NCBI GenBank assembly: GCA_011620345.1
Contig: WOZJ01000036.1
Location: 1 to 23,474 of the forward strand
Reading direction: 5' to 3'
DNA length: 23,474 nt
From: Nitrospirota bacterium
GTDB lineage: Bacteria > UBA2233
Below, piece by piece: positions 14,291 through 21,724 of this stretch. Every line of letters starts with the position of its first letter. Within the stretch, counting starts at the first letter, position 1. Under the pieces are notes generated by a model. It was given only the letters and a program-made list of their open reading frames with translations. It had not been told where the DNA came from and made no database searches. The translations under genes were made by a program, and so were the position numbers.

Positions 14291-15949
14291 ATGGGATACC
14301 TAGACGGCGGAGAGATGGTGGCCAAGGTACTCAAAAAAGAGGGGATCAAGGCGATTTTCACGCTCTGCGGGGGGCACATTCTTCCCGTGTACGAGGGTTG
14401 CCGGAAAGAGGGTATCGCCGTGGTCGATGTCAGGCATGAGCAGGCGGCGGCGCACGCGGCCGATGCCTACGCGCGCATTACCCGCGGGATCGGGGTGTGC
14501 GTCGTGACGGCGGGGCCTGGCGTGACGGACGCCGTGACGGGGATCGCCAACGCCTTCTTCGCCAAGAGCCCCGTCGTCTGCATCGGAGGGGCGGCGCCGT
14601 TCTCGACGCTTGGGAAGGGCAACCTGCAGGAGATGGACCAGGTTAGCCTGATGCGTCCGATCACGAAGTGGGCCGAGGCGGTCTACGAAACCAAGCGGAT
14701 CCCCGAATTCTTGATGACCGCCATCAGGCAGGCGCTCTCGCCCAAAAAAGGCCCGGTCTACCTAGAAATTCCGATGGATACGGTCTTTGGCAGGGAGGAC
14801 GAGGGGACGATTGCCTGGCCCAAGTCCTTCCGCTCTCTATTCCGGATGGGGCCCGAGCCGAAGGCGGTCGAAGAGCTTGCGGCCCTTCTTAGGCAAGCCA
14901 AAAGGCCCGTTGTGATCGCAGGGAGCGATCTTTACTGGGACAAGGCCTGGGAGGTCTTACGGATCTTGGCTGAAACGCAGCGGGTTCCGGTGTTTTTGAA
15001 CGGCATGGCAAGGGGGGCGTTGCCCTCGGACCACCCCAATTTCTTCCAGTACACCAGGAGAAAAGCCTGTCAGGGTGCCGATTTGGCCGTCGTGATTGGC
15101 ACTCCGCTCGATTTTCGGCTGGATTTCGGGTCCCCGGGCCTTTTTCCGGAGCACCTCAAGCTTGCGATGCTGGGCGATCCAGATATCCTTGGAAAGAACA
15201 GGGAACTCACGCTCGGCGTTCCGGGCGATATCCATTTGGCGCTCGAGGGCCTGCTCGAGTCGCTGCCCCAAGTGGATAACGAGCCGGACCGCATGCGCTG
15301 GATAGAACAGCTAAGGGAAGACGAAGAAGCAAAGGCAATGGCCGAGGAGGAAAAGGCTAAGATCGGCTCGTCCCCGATGTCTTCGTCCCGGTTTTTGAAG
15401 GAACTCCGCGAAGCGCTCACGGAAGACGACATCTTGATCGGGGACGGGGGGGATATCGTAGCCCTTGGCTCCAAGCTTATTCCGGCCAAGAAGCCGGGCC
15501 ATTGGATGGACCCGGGGCCGATGGGATGCCTTGGCGTGGGCGCGCCGTTCGCGATCGCGGCCAAGCTGCTCCATCCCCAAAAGAACATCGTAATCCTTTA
15601 CGGCGACGGTTCTTTTGGCTTGAATGGGTTCGAGTTCGACACGGCCGTGCGCTTCAAGCTGCCCATCATCGGCGTCATCGGAAACGACGCGGCCTGGAGT
15701 CAGATCCGCAACCCACAGCTCGACCTCTACGGAGAGGAGGCCTCGATAGGCACTGCGCTTTCGGCCACGCACTACGAAGAGGTCGTCAAGGGGCTAGGCG
15801 GGTACGGTGAGTACGTGGAGGACCCTGCAGCGTTTAGGGGAGCCTTTGAGCGCGCCAAGGCCTCGAACAAGCCGGCGCTTTTGAACGTCCGGATCGACCC
15901 AAAGGTGGGCAAGGAGCAGATGGGCGTCCGCGGTGGAGCCATCTACTAG
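14291..15949 (+). CDS. Thiamine-diphosphate-dependent enzyme, acetolactate synthase / 2-hydroxyacyl-CoA lyase superfamily
   Basis: A 552-residue ThDP enzyme with the three usual domains. The PYR domain has the cofactor-activating Glu50 in VRHEQAAAHAADAYAR and a GPGVTDAVTGIANAF stretch; the central domain is about 190-340; the PP domain has the metal/ThDP motif beginning GDGSFGLNGFEFD and ending GVIGN (438-465). Features such as GPVYLEIPMD and DPGPMGCLGVGAPFAIAAK resemble 2-hydroxyacyl-CoA lyase and oxalyl-CoA decarboxylase-like members as much as biosynthetic acetolactate synthase, and no small regulatory subunit gene (ilvN) or ilvC follows. A catabolic or acyl-CoA role is therefore at least as likely as branched-chain amino acid synthesis. 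The ATG has AGGAGGGGG. It follows an SDR gene and overlaps no other gene. Confidence 0.9.
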   Translation: MGYLDGGEMVAKVLKKEGIKAIFTLCGGHILPVYEGCRKEGIAVVDVRHEQAAAHAADAYARITRGIGVCVVTAGPGVTDAVTGIANAFFAKSPVVCIGGAAPFSTLGKGNLQEMDQVSLMRPITKWAEAVYETKRIPEFLMTAIRQALSPKKGPVYLEIPMDTVFGREDEGTIAWPKSFRSLFRMGPEPKAVEELAALLRQAKRPVVIAGSDLYWDKAWEVLRILAETQRVPVFLNGMARGALPSDHPNFFQYTRRKACQGADLAVVIGTPLDFRLDFGSPGLFPEHLKLAMLGDPDILGKNRELTLGVPGDIHLALEGLLESLPQVDNEPDRMRWIEQLREDEEAKAMAEEEKAKIGSSPMSSSRFLKELREALTEDDILIGDGGDIVALGSKLIPAKKPGHWMDPGPMGCLGVGAPFAIAAKLLHPQKNIVILYGDGSFGLNGFEFDTAVRFKLPIIGVIGNDAAWSQIRNPQLDLYGEEASIGTALSATHYEEVVKGLGGYGEYVEDPAAFRGAFERAKASNKPALLNVRIDPKVGKEQMGVRGGAIY

Positions 15950-15968
15950 CGTGCGCGTGTGGGCACCG

Positions 15969-17258
15969 ATGAAGCGGCTGGCGCTGGCTTGCCTGTTTGT
16001 CCTGGGGATTCTTCCCAATGCCTTGGCGCTCCAGGTGATTGAGCCAGAAGGGGATAGGGGGCCGTTCTTCATCAACTTCCGCTACCCCCACCTGTTTTTT
16101 TCGTTTTACATCGATACGCCGGCCGAGATATCCCTCGACTTCGAGGCTGGCCAAAGGGGAGGCGTCGAGCCCTCGACGTTTTTGTGCTTCTTGAACAGCC
16201 ACTACACGTTGGGGTTTTCTCTTCAAGAAGGCCAACGCTCCGGCCGCTACAGGCTTTATTTGGGGCCCGTGCTAAGGGGGAGGCACAGCGTCCGGATCGA
16301 TCTCGTTCAGCCAAAAAAGGAACGCAAGACCCCGGAGGCCGTCCTGGATCGGGTTCGGTTTCTTGGCGCCGAACCCGGGGATGAGCACTTCAGCGTCCTT
16401 CGACACACCCCGCTGTACATCCTTGAGACACCCGAGCGGGAAGCCCCGCTTTTTGGCCGCTTTTGGTATAAGGAAACAGACCAAGGGCTAGAGCTTGCCT
16501 ATGGCCTCACCACCACGTGCGCCTCGGAAGGGCAAGAGCTTGTGAGGGCGCTTGAAACCACGGGGCTTCCGTTTCGTCAGCTTGAAACGCTAAGTGCCCG
16601 GATCAGCCCTTTTGGGCTTATTCTTGGGCTGGACTTCTATCAGAACGGACGTTTAGCCCCTTTTCAAGGCCGTTTGGAAGGAACGCACCCCTTGCTTTCT
16701 CTTAATTTGGCATCGGGCGAGCTTAAAGAAGCGAAAGCGCTTCCCAAAGAGGGCGTATACCGGGTTGACCCGACACGCTACGGTTCATTAAAGGACGTGA
16801 CTTTTTTTGAGGATCTTCCTTGGATGCTTGCGCTCGCCAACGGAATCGCAAAACGATCGGGTATCTTGGAGGGCACGTCGAATCCATCCAGCCAGACCCC
16901 AGCCGATTTGTCCTTTTATCTCTTTTTTCGGTTCCACTTGGACGAAAACACGGCCAGGGGGCCATTTGGGTTCGAGGTGGAACTGGCAGACGGAACACGC
17001 CTAAAGACAAAGGGGGCTACGGCAAACCCAGACCGAGACGGCGTGTTTGGGTTTGCCGTAAAGAGCCCAAGGCGCTTGGGTGAGCCAGACGTCGCGAGGT
17101 TTCGCGTGATCGAGGGTCAAGGCGGGGCGCTTGCTTCGAACGTAGCCCTAGATCAAGCCTTTGCCCTGGACACTGACCGTGGCGTATACGCATGGCGAGC
17201 GTCGGGCCAAACCTGGTACCCGGCGCTTTCGGGCTACTGGGAGAGACCAACCCGCTAA
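15969..17258 (+). CDS. Exported protein of unknown function
   Basis: I do not recognise this family. The protein begins with a clear signal peptide (MKRLALACLFVLGILPNALA, then LQVIEP), so about 408 residues are exported. The rest is rich in short hydrophobic and aromatic strands (FFINFRYPHLFFSFYID, YRLYLGPVLRGRHSVRIDL, LSFYLFFRFHLDEN) and has no obvious enzyme motif; a mostly beta structure is likely. The sequence has few cysteines, no lipobox and no C-terminal anchor. I chose ATG 15969 because the signal peptide follows it directly; GTG 15951 is also in frame and would add six residues. The gene starts 20 bases after the ThDP gene and its stop is three bases from the stop of the opposing exported protein. 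Confidence 0.75.
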   Translation: MKRLALACLFVLGILPNALALQVIEPEGDRGPFFINFRYPHLFFSFYIDTPAEISLDFEAGQRGGVEPSTFLCFLNSHYTLGFSLQEGQRSGRYRLYLGPVLRGRHSVRIDLVQPKKERKTPEAVLDRVRFLGAEPGDEHFSVLRHTPLYILETPEREAPLFGRFWYKETDQGLELAYGLTTTCASEGQELVRALETTGLPFRQLETLSARISPFGLILGLDFYQNGRLAPFQGRLEGTHPLLSLNLASGELKEAKALPKEGVYRVDPTRYGSLKDVTFFEDLPWMLALANGIAKRSGILEGTSNPSSQTPADLSFYLFFRFHLDENTARGPFGFEVELADGTRLKTKGATANPDRDGVFGFAVKSPRRLGEPDVARFRVIEGQGGALASNVALDQAFALDTDRGVYAWRASGQTWYPALSGYWERPTR

Positions 17259-17261
17259 GGG

Positions 17262-17876
17262 CTAGCGCACGAGCTTCGGGTTCTCTAAAACGAGCGTCAC
17301 CGGTCCTGCGGGGGTCTGACGAAAACGTACCTCCCCTAACACGACCAGGTGGTTCTGGTTGCGGCTGTACTCCGGAATAGTCGCGAGAATCGTCGTTGCC
17401 TGGTTCGGGATCAAAGGAAAATCCCCGAGCACCTTCCCGTTCAGCTCGATCTGGATATGCGCGCTCTCGGCCGCCATCCCCGGGTCTTCAAGCCGTGCCA
17501 CGGCCTGGAGTGTGCTATATTGCCTCGTAAGCCCAAAAAAGTAAAACGTTTGGAGGGGCTTGTTCAAGAAGGGCTCTAGCCCGTTTGGCTGGATGGTTGC
17601 CTTAAGGGCGTTTGTCGCGGTACCGAACTCGAGCGTGACTGGCGCGCCTTTTGGCATAACTGTCGCGTTTGCGTAAGGAACCCCAGTCTGCGTCCCCTGC
17701 TCGATAAACCTGCCGACTTCGAAATTCTTGGCTGCGGGCGAGTTCGAGATGAGCTCGACCAAAGAAATCCCCTGGCCCAAAGTGGCGGTTGGGGGCTCGA
17801 CCAAAGAAACCCCCTGGCCTAAAGCGGCCGTTGCGGGAATGACCAACATGGAAAAGAGAGCCAAAGCACTCCGCAT
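17262..17876 (-). CDS. Exported protein of unknown function with duplicated N-terminal segment
   Basis: A 204-residue protein with a signal peptide (MRSALALFSMLVIPATA). No known family is recognised. The mature part looks like a beta-sandwich (GAPVTLEFGTATNALKATIQ, AHIQIELNGKVLGDFPLIPNQ, VTLVLENPKLVR), without catalytic motifs or a lipobox. Immediately after the cleavage region a 14-residue unit, LGQGVSLVEPPTAT, is followed by LGQGISLVEL, matching a 42-bp tandem repeat in the DNA. The start at 17876 is preferred, with GAGGAG about ten bases upstream; an in-frame start at 17906 would spoil the signal peptide. It has its own promoter, divergent from that of the radical SAM gene, and ends tail to tail with the other exported protein. 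Confidence 0.72.
   Translation of the reverse strand: MRSALALFSMLVIPATAALGQGVSLVEPPTATLGQGISLVELISNSPAAKNFEVGRFIEQGTQTGVPYANATVMPKGAPVTLEFGTATNALKATIQPNGLEPFLNKPLQTFYFFGLTRQYSTLQAVARLEDPGMAAESAHIQIELNGKVLGDFPLIPNQATTILATIPEYSRNQNHLVVLGEVRFRQTPAGPVTLVLENPKLVR
17753..17836. repeat. 42-bp imperfect tandem duplication in the exported-protein gene
   Basis: Positions 17753-17794 and 17795-17836 match at 37 of 42 bases; both begin GCTCGACCAAAGAAA. The unit is a multiple of three, so it duplicates 14 codons without frame loss. The differences are few enough to suggest a fairly recent duplication. Confidence 0.9.
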
Positions 17877-17923
17877 AAAACCGATCTCCTCGATGTTGAA
17901 CGTCAAGCGGGTATTAATGAGGT

Positions 17924-17952
17924 ACTTTAACCTGGTTTCTTCGTTTTGGCAA
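17924..17952 (-). promoter_or_regulatory. Promoter of the duplicated-segment exported protein
   Basis: On the minus strand TTGCCA (17952-17947) and TAAAGT (17929-17924) are separated by 17 bp. The start would be near 17917, about 40 bases before the ATG at 17876. Confidence 0.5.
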
Positions 17953-17966
17953 GCCGCCTTTCTTCC

Positions 17967-17995
17967 TTTCCAACCGGCTTACGAACGGTTAAACT
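17967..17995 (+). promoter_or_regulatory. Possible leaderless promoter of the radical SAM gene
   Basis: TTTCCA (17967-17972) and TAAACT (17990-17995) are 17 bp apart. The -10 ends six bases before the ATG at 18002, and no ribosome site is present, so transcription may start at or next to the start codon. Confidence 0.35.
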
Positions 17996-18001
17996 AAAAA
18001 A

Positions 18002-18856
18002 ATGGCCACTAACTGGACATCCACGCTTTCTGTCAGCTCGCACCCAAGGGACAACCTAGGGCTCGGCTACGTCTACGCCGTCGCTTCACGCCGCTCGGGC
18101 GGTATATCCGTGGGGATCAACGTGAACCCAAACAAGGCATGCAACTATCGCTGCCTTTACTGCCAGGTCGAAGGCCTTACACGGGGGAAGGCCCCGGCAC
18201 TCGATTTGAAGCGTCTCAAGATGGAGCTCAAGGCGTTCTTGGGGGATGCTTCGAGGGCACAAGAGTCCGAAGAGCCGTATTCGATCCGCGACATCGCCAT
18301 TTCGGGCGATGGCGAGCCAACGAGCCTGGAGGCCTTCGACGAGCTCGTGTTGACACTCCGCGAAGCGCTCTCTGAAAGCGGCCTCCTTGGTCGAGTCAAA
18401 GTTGTCCTCATTACGAACGGAACGTTGCTTCGGAGGGCACGCGTCCAGAAAGGCCTTGCGCTTTTGGCCGCGATACAAGGCGAGGTGTGGTTCAAGCTGG
18501 ATTCGGCAAGCCAAGAGGGGATTCTGCAGGTTCACGATACGAGAGTTCCCCCGTCTAAGTTGTTCGAAAACCTAAAGGCAGCCTCGAGCCTTTGCCTAAC
18601 CTGGGTCCATACGCTGTGCTTTCGGCTGGACGGTACGGCCATTCTGGATATGCCAAGGGAGCGTGAGACGTACCTTGCGTTTTTGGGAAGGGCTCAAAAA
18701 GAAGGACTCCCGCTCGGGGGGGTCGTGCTGTACACGCTTGCCAGGCCATCCCTCCAGCCCGAGGCGCCTAGACTTTCCGCCGTTTCGGAGGCCTGGCTTC
18801 AAGCTCTGGCGTCGGACGTTCACGGCCTTGGGCTCGACGTTCGCGTGCATCCCTAA
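18002..18856 (+). CDS. Radical SAM protein (COG0731-like)
   Basis: A 284-residue radical SAM enzyme. The 4Fe-4S motif CNYRCLYC has cysteines at 47, 51 and 54 (CxxxCxxC), preceded by GGISVGINVNPNKA, and followed by the SAM-binding GDGEPTS (about 100-106). This layout, with no additional cysteine cluster at the C-terminus, resembles the COG0731 group distantly related to the wybutosine enzyme TYW1; bacterial members are widespread but their reaction is not known to me. The ATG at 18002 is directly preceded by AAACTAAAAAA, without a ribosome site. It is followed after 18 bases by an exported protein gene and is probably cotranscribed with it. Confidence 0.88.
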   Translation: MATNWTSTLSVSSHPRDNLGLGYVYAVASRRSGGISVGINVNPNKACNYRCLYCQVEGLTRGKAPALDLKRLKMELKAFLGDASRAQESEEPYSIRDIAISGDGEPTSLEAFDELVLTLREALSESGLLGRVKVVLITNGTLLRRARVQKGLALLAAIQGEVWFKLDSASQEGILQVHDTRVPPSKLFENLKAASSLCLTWVHTLCFRLDGTAILDMPRERETYLAFLGRAQKEGLPLGGVVLYTLARPSLQPEAPRLSAVSEAWLQALASDVHGLGLDVRVHP

Positions 18857-18874
18857 AGTCTAGCGGAGGCGGTC

Positions 18875-19672
18875 ATGAAGCACGTTTGGTGGTTGCTCGT
18901 TTTGTTCGGCTTTTCGATCGTCCTAGAGCGGCGTGTTGTCGCGGAGGGGGAGGTTTTGCTTCCACCCAAAGGGAGCTCTTTTACCTACAAAGTCGTTGTC
19001 GAAGGCAAAAAAGCCGCCACGATGACCCTTTGGGAAGAGCCTGGCACAAGACTCGAAACGCACACCTTCCTTGGCATAGTCAAGGGCTTTAGACCCCAGA
19101 TCGAAGGACTTTCGGAATCCCTACCCGTAAAGGATTGTATCCATTGGGTGGTCACCCGGCCAGGCCAGAAAGGCTACCGAGCGGATTTCTACTACGCGCT
19201 AGAAAGTTCAAGCATCCGGCTTTACTTCGAACAGACCTCGGATGGAGGAATGGCGTTTTACGAAGACCCCCTGCCAGTGCTGGTGTTCCCGTTCAAAGCC
19301 GGAAAAACCTTTTCCGGCAAGAGCGCGTTTTATCTTAGGATGCCCGATACTGGTATGACCTTAATGCACGAGTACCGTTCGAAAGATCTAAAGAGCGATA
19401 CGATTGAAGGCAGCGTAAGGATGGTCGAGACACGTGTCGCTAACGTGGAGGCAGGCGCGTTTCTATGCATGAACACGCTAAGCGTGTTCCAGGCCAAAAC
19501 CGGGCGCCTCTTTTCGTCTGCCAGGACTAAGGTTGAAATGGAACGGTTTTGGTCCGAAGATTTGCGCTATTTCGTCAAGGAACATTCACGAATCCGAATG
19601 GATGCAATGATCGATTCGGAAGGAACGATCGAGCGGGAGCTGATAAAGTTTTCGCAAGACGGCAGGGATTAA
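18875..19672 (+). CDS. Exported protein of unknown function, DUF3108-like in outline
   Basis: A 265-residue protein with a short signal peptide (MKHVWWLLVLFGFSIVLERRVVA). The mature part starts with a GSSFTYKVVVEGKKAATMTL strand pair and later has DPLPVLVFPFKAGKTFSGKSAFYLR. This order of strands and the DPLP-type centre recall DUF3108 periplasmic proteins, but the match is only by eye and I would not name it on that basis. No enzyme motif is seen. The ATG has a GGAGG site and lies 18 bases after the radical SAM gene. Downstream it converges on the metallo-hydrolase gene with a 79-base gap containing no clear terminator. Confidence 0.7.
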   Translation: MKHVWWLLVLFGFSIVLERRVVAEGEVLLPPKGSSFTYKVVVEGKKAATMTLWEEPGTRLETHTFLGIVKGFRPQIEGLSESLPVKDCIHWVVTRPGQKGYRADFYYALESSSIRLYFEQTSDGGMAFYEDPLPVLVFPFKAGKTFSGKSAFYLRMPDTGMTLMHEYRSKDLKSDTIEGSVRMVETRVANVEAGAFLCMNTLSVFQAKTGRLFSSARTKVEMERFWSEDLRYFVKEHSRIRMDAMIDSEGTIERELIKFSQDGRD

Positions 19673-19751
19673 ACGCTCTCTATCTATGGCTCGATCTTTG
19701 CTGTAGATGGATCGAAAGCGCGAAAGGCCCAAAAGCAAGACTGAAGAAGGG

Positions 19752-20663
19752 CTAGGCGTCCTTCGGTTGCTCCCCTTTTGGCTTTTTTTGTATGTAGCGA
19801 ACGAGCCCTAGGACGTTCGTCCAAGGGGGGTTGATTCGCTCGTAGAGCGTACAGGTAGCTTCATCAAGCCCAAGCGCATGAAATTCCTGCTTGAAGGCGT
19901 TCTCGAACTGCTCCTTTAGGGTATCGGGGTCAAGCCCGTCTTCCAGCCCCTTTTGAATAAAGCGCTCGAAGCGCAACAGACGGTCTTTGAGCGAGGCTAA
20001 GTGCTCCTTTGTGTCGGTGAACGGACCGAAATGGGTTAGGAACAATACCGAAGGGTTTAAGGCGGCAAGCGTATCGATCGATCGAACCCAGTCCTCGACG
20101 TGGATGTCAGGCGGGGGGCAGGGAGGGACTGCCGGCCCTTCTTTACCGTAGCGCACGCCTCCGATATCGCCGCATACGATCGCCCCGTCGATAAAGTAGG
20201 CCAAGTGGTGAACGGCGTGCCCCGGTGTATCGAGCGCGACGATTTGGACGTCGCCTAGCGAAACGCGCTCTTTGTCCTGAAGGATCTTCACGCGGTCCTC
20301 TGGAATAGGTCGAATCTCTCCCCATAGCTCTTCCGCCATCCCGCCGTAGAGGCGCTTCACCGAGCTCCAGAGCCTTTCGGGCTGGACGAGGTGTGAGGCC
20401 GCCTTGGGGTGGGCGTAGACCTTCGCCCCGTGTTCGGCAAACCACCATGCCGCGCCGGCGTGGTCTAAATGAACGTGCGTGACGAACACGTGCCGCACGT
20501 CCTGAGGGGGCACTCCGGCCCCTAGAAGACCGGCCTTGAGCCCTTCTAAGGACGACGCCGGGCCTGTCTCGAACAGGGCCGGGCCCTCTTGGGTGTTCAT
20601 CAGAAAGGCCCCGACAGCGGCTTTGTTTCCCAAAAATAGGGTATCGAGCGTTTGAAGTTCCAT
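19752..20663 (-). CDS. Metallo-beta-lactamase-fold hydrolase
   Basis: A 303-residue MBL-fold protein. The metal-binding motif THVHLDHAG has His63, His65, Asp67 and His68; further ligands are plausible in DTPGHAVHHLAYF and CGDIGG. The C-terminal third is helical and acidic, as in MBL hydrolases of the glyoxalase II-like or thioesterase-like group. A two-metal hydrolytic reaction is likely but the substrate is not known. The start at 20663 has a GGAGG site five bases upstream; an in-frame ATG ten residues earlier (20693) has none. A hairpin (20674-20691) abuts this ribosome site. The gene follows metF at 142 bases on the same strand and may have its own promoter. Confidence 0.9.
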   Translation of the reverse strand: MELQTLDTLFLGNKAAVGAFLMNTQEGPALFETGPASSLEGLKAGLLGAGVPPQDVRHVFVTHVHLDHAGAAWWFAEHGAKVYAHPKAASHLVQPERLWSSVKRLYGGMAEELWGEIRPIPEDRVKILQDKERVSLGDVQIVALDTPGHAVHHLAYFIDGAIVCGDIGGVRYGKEGPAVPPCPPPDIHVEDWVRSIDTLAALNPSVLFLTHFGPFTDTKEHLASLKDRLLRFERFIQKGLEDGLDPDTLKEQFENAFKQEFHALGLDEATCTLYERINPPWTNVLGLVRYIQKKPKGEQPKDA

Positions 20664-20673
20664 GCCTGCCTCC

Positions 20674-20691
20674 GGCTCCAAGACAGGAGCC
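20674..20691 (-). promoter_or_regulatory. Hairpin abutting the ribosome site of the MBL hydrolase gene
   Basis: On the minus strand GGCTCC and GGAGCC form a 6-bp stem with a 6-base loop, ending directly at the GGAGG site (20673-20669). It may influence translation initiation; there is no T-run, so it is not a terminator. Confidence 0.35.
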
Positions 20692-20804
20692 ATACGATAT
20701 TTTCTTTTAGGATAGCCCTAGCATGTCCAGATGTTCAACGCTATGCAACGATAAGCCCGATTTGGCGTTTCTCGGGAAAGGCGATAACGGTTGAGCCTTG
20801 TCGT

Positions 20805-21722
20805 TTAAAACGCTCTGTCTCTATCGATTTCGTCCAGCCTTTGGACGCTTAGGCGTTCCATGAGCCTTTCAAGGGGCCTTGCTTGGTTCATCGTGTACAG
20901 ATGAACCCATGGGCTTTTTGAGGCAAGGATTCCCTCAACCTGTTGTGCGGCCCAGCTTACGCCCACTTCCAGGCATTGCTCTGGCGTTACGGCCTTTTGG
21001 AAGGCGCTAGTGAGCGGGGCGGGAATCTTGGTACCCTTTGCGATCCCAGGAATGCCCAAGAGTTGCTTTTGGCTTGTCACGATTAAAATGCCCGCAATTA
21101 CCGGCACCTGGATTCCAGCAGCCTCCAGCGCGTCCAAGAACTCGAAAAAGCAGCGGTTGTCGAAGAACAGTTGGGTGATGATGAACTCCGCACCCGCTTC
21201 AATTTTGGCCTTTAGGTGCCTTAGCTCTTCGCTTCGGCTTACGGATTCAGGGTGGCCTTCGGGGAAGCCCGCAACGCCGAGACAAAGGCCCGTAGCGCGC
21301 TCCTTGATGAACCGGACAAGCTCGATCGCATGACGAAAATCGCCTTCGATTGGGGCGTCTTGGGCGTTCTTTGGCGGGTCTCCGCGCACCGCCAGGATGT
21401 TTTCTATGCCATCCTCGAGGTAGCATTCGAGAATTTTGGCCACCTCTTTTTGAGAGCTGGAAATCCCGGAGATGTGCGGGACGATGGGGGTACGGGTGAT
21501 GCGCGTAAGCTCCCGAACGAGGGCAAGGGTCTGCTGCTTGCTAGAGCCGCCCGCCCCGTAGGTCACGTTGATAAAGGCAGGCCTTTTTTGAAGAAGCTTT
21601 GGGAGCGCTTTCTCTAGCCGGACTTCGGCTTCCTTAGTCTTGGGCGGGAAGATCTCGAGGCTAATGGAGGGCTTTCGGTTGGCAAGGAGTTCGCCTAAGC
21701 GCATGGTGCCGAGTGGTTCCAT
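20805..21722 (-). CDS. metF: Methylenetetrahydrofolate reductase
   Basis: A 305-residue FAD enzyme that reduces 5,10-methylene-THF to 5-methyl-THF, the methyl donor for methionine synthesis. The catalytic glutamate is Glu23 in SLEIFPPKT; VTYGAGGS, ILAVRGDPP (Asp115) and ITQLFFD (Gln184) match the folate- and flavin-binding set. The usual HLT segment reads HIS here (83-85), a mild deviation. The fhs stop TGA is at 21727-21725; ATG 21722 lies two bases further, although a TTG overlapping the stop (TTGA, start 21728) is an alternative that adds two residues. Neither has a strong ribosome site, so translation is probably coupled to fhs. The protein acts in the cytoplasm; whether NADH or ferredoxin is the donor cannot be told. 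Confidence 0.95.
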   Translation of the reverse strand: MEPLGTMRLGELLANRKPSISLEIFPPKTKEAEVRLEKALPKLLQKRPAFINVTYGAGGSSKQQTLALVRELTRITRTPIVPHISGISSSQKEVAKILECYLEDGIENILAVRGDPPKNAQDAPIEGDFRHAIELVRFIKERATGLCLGVAGFPEGHPESVSRSEELRHLKAKIEAGAEFIITQLFFDNRCFFEFLDALEAAGIQVPVIAGILIVTSQKQLLGIPGIAKGTKIPAPLTSAFQKAVTPEQCLEVGVSWAAQQVEGILASKSPWVHLYTMNQARPLERLMERLSVQRLDEIDRDRAF

Positions 21723-21724
21723 TC

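Noticed and set aside
20074-20085. TCGATCGATCGA as a regulatory repeat
   Set aside because: It lies within the MBL hydrolase coding sequence and is short, low-complexity and explained by the codons.
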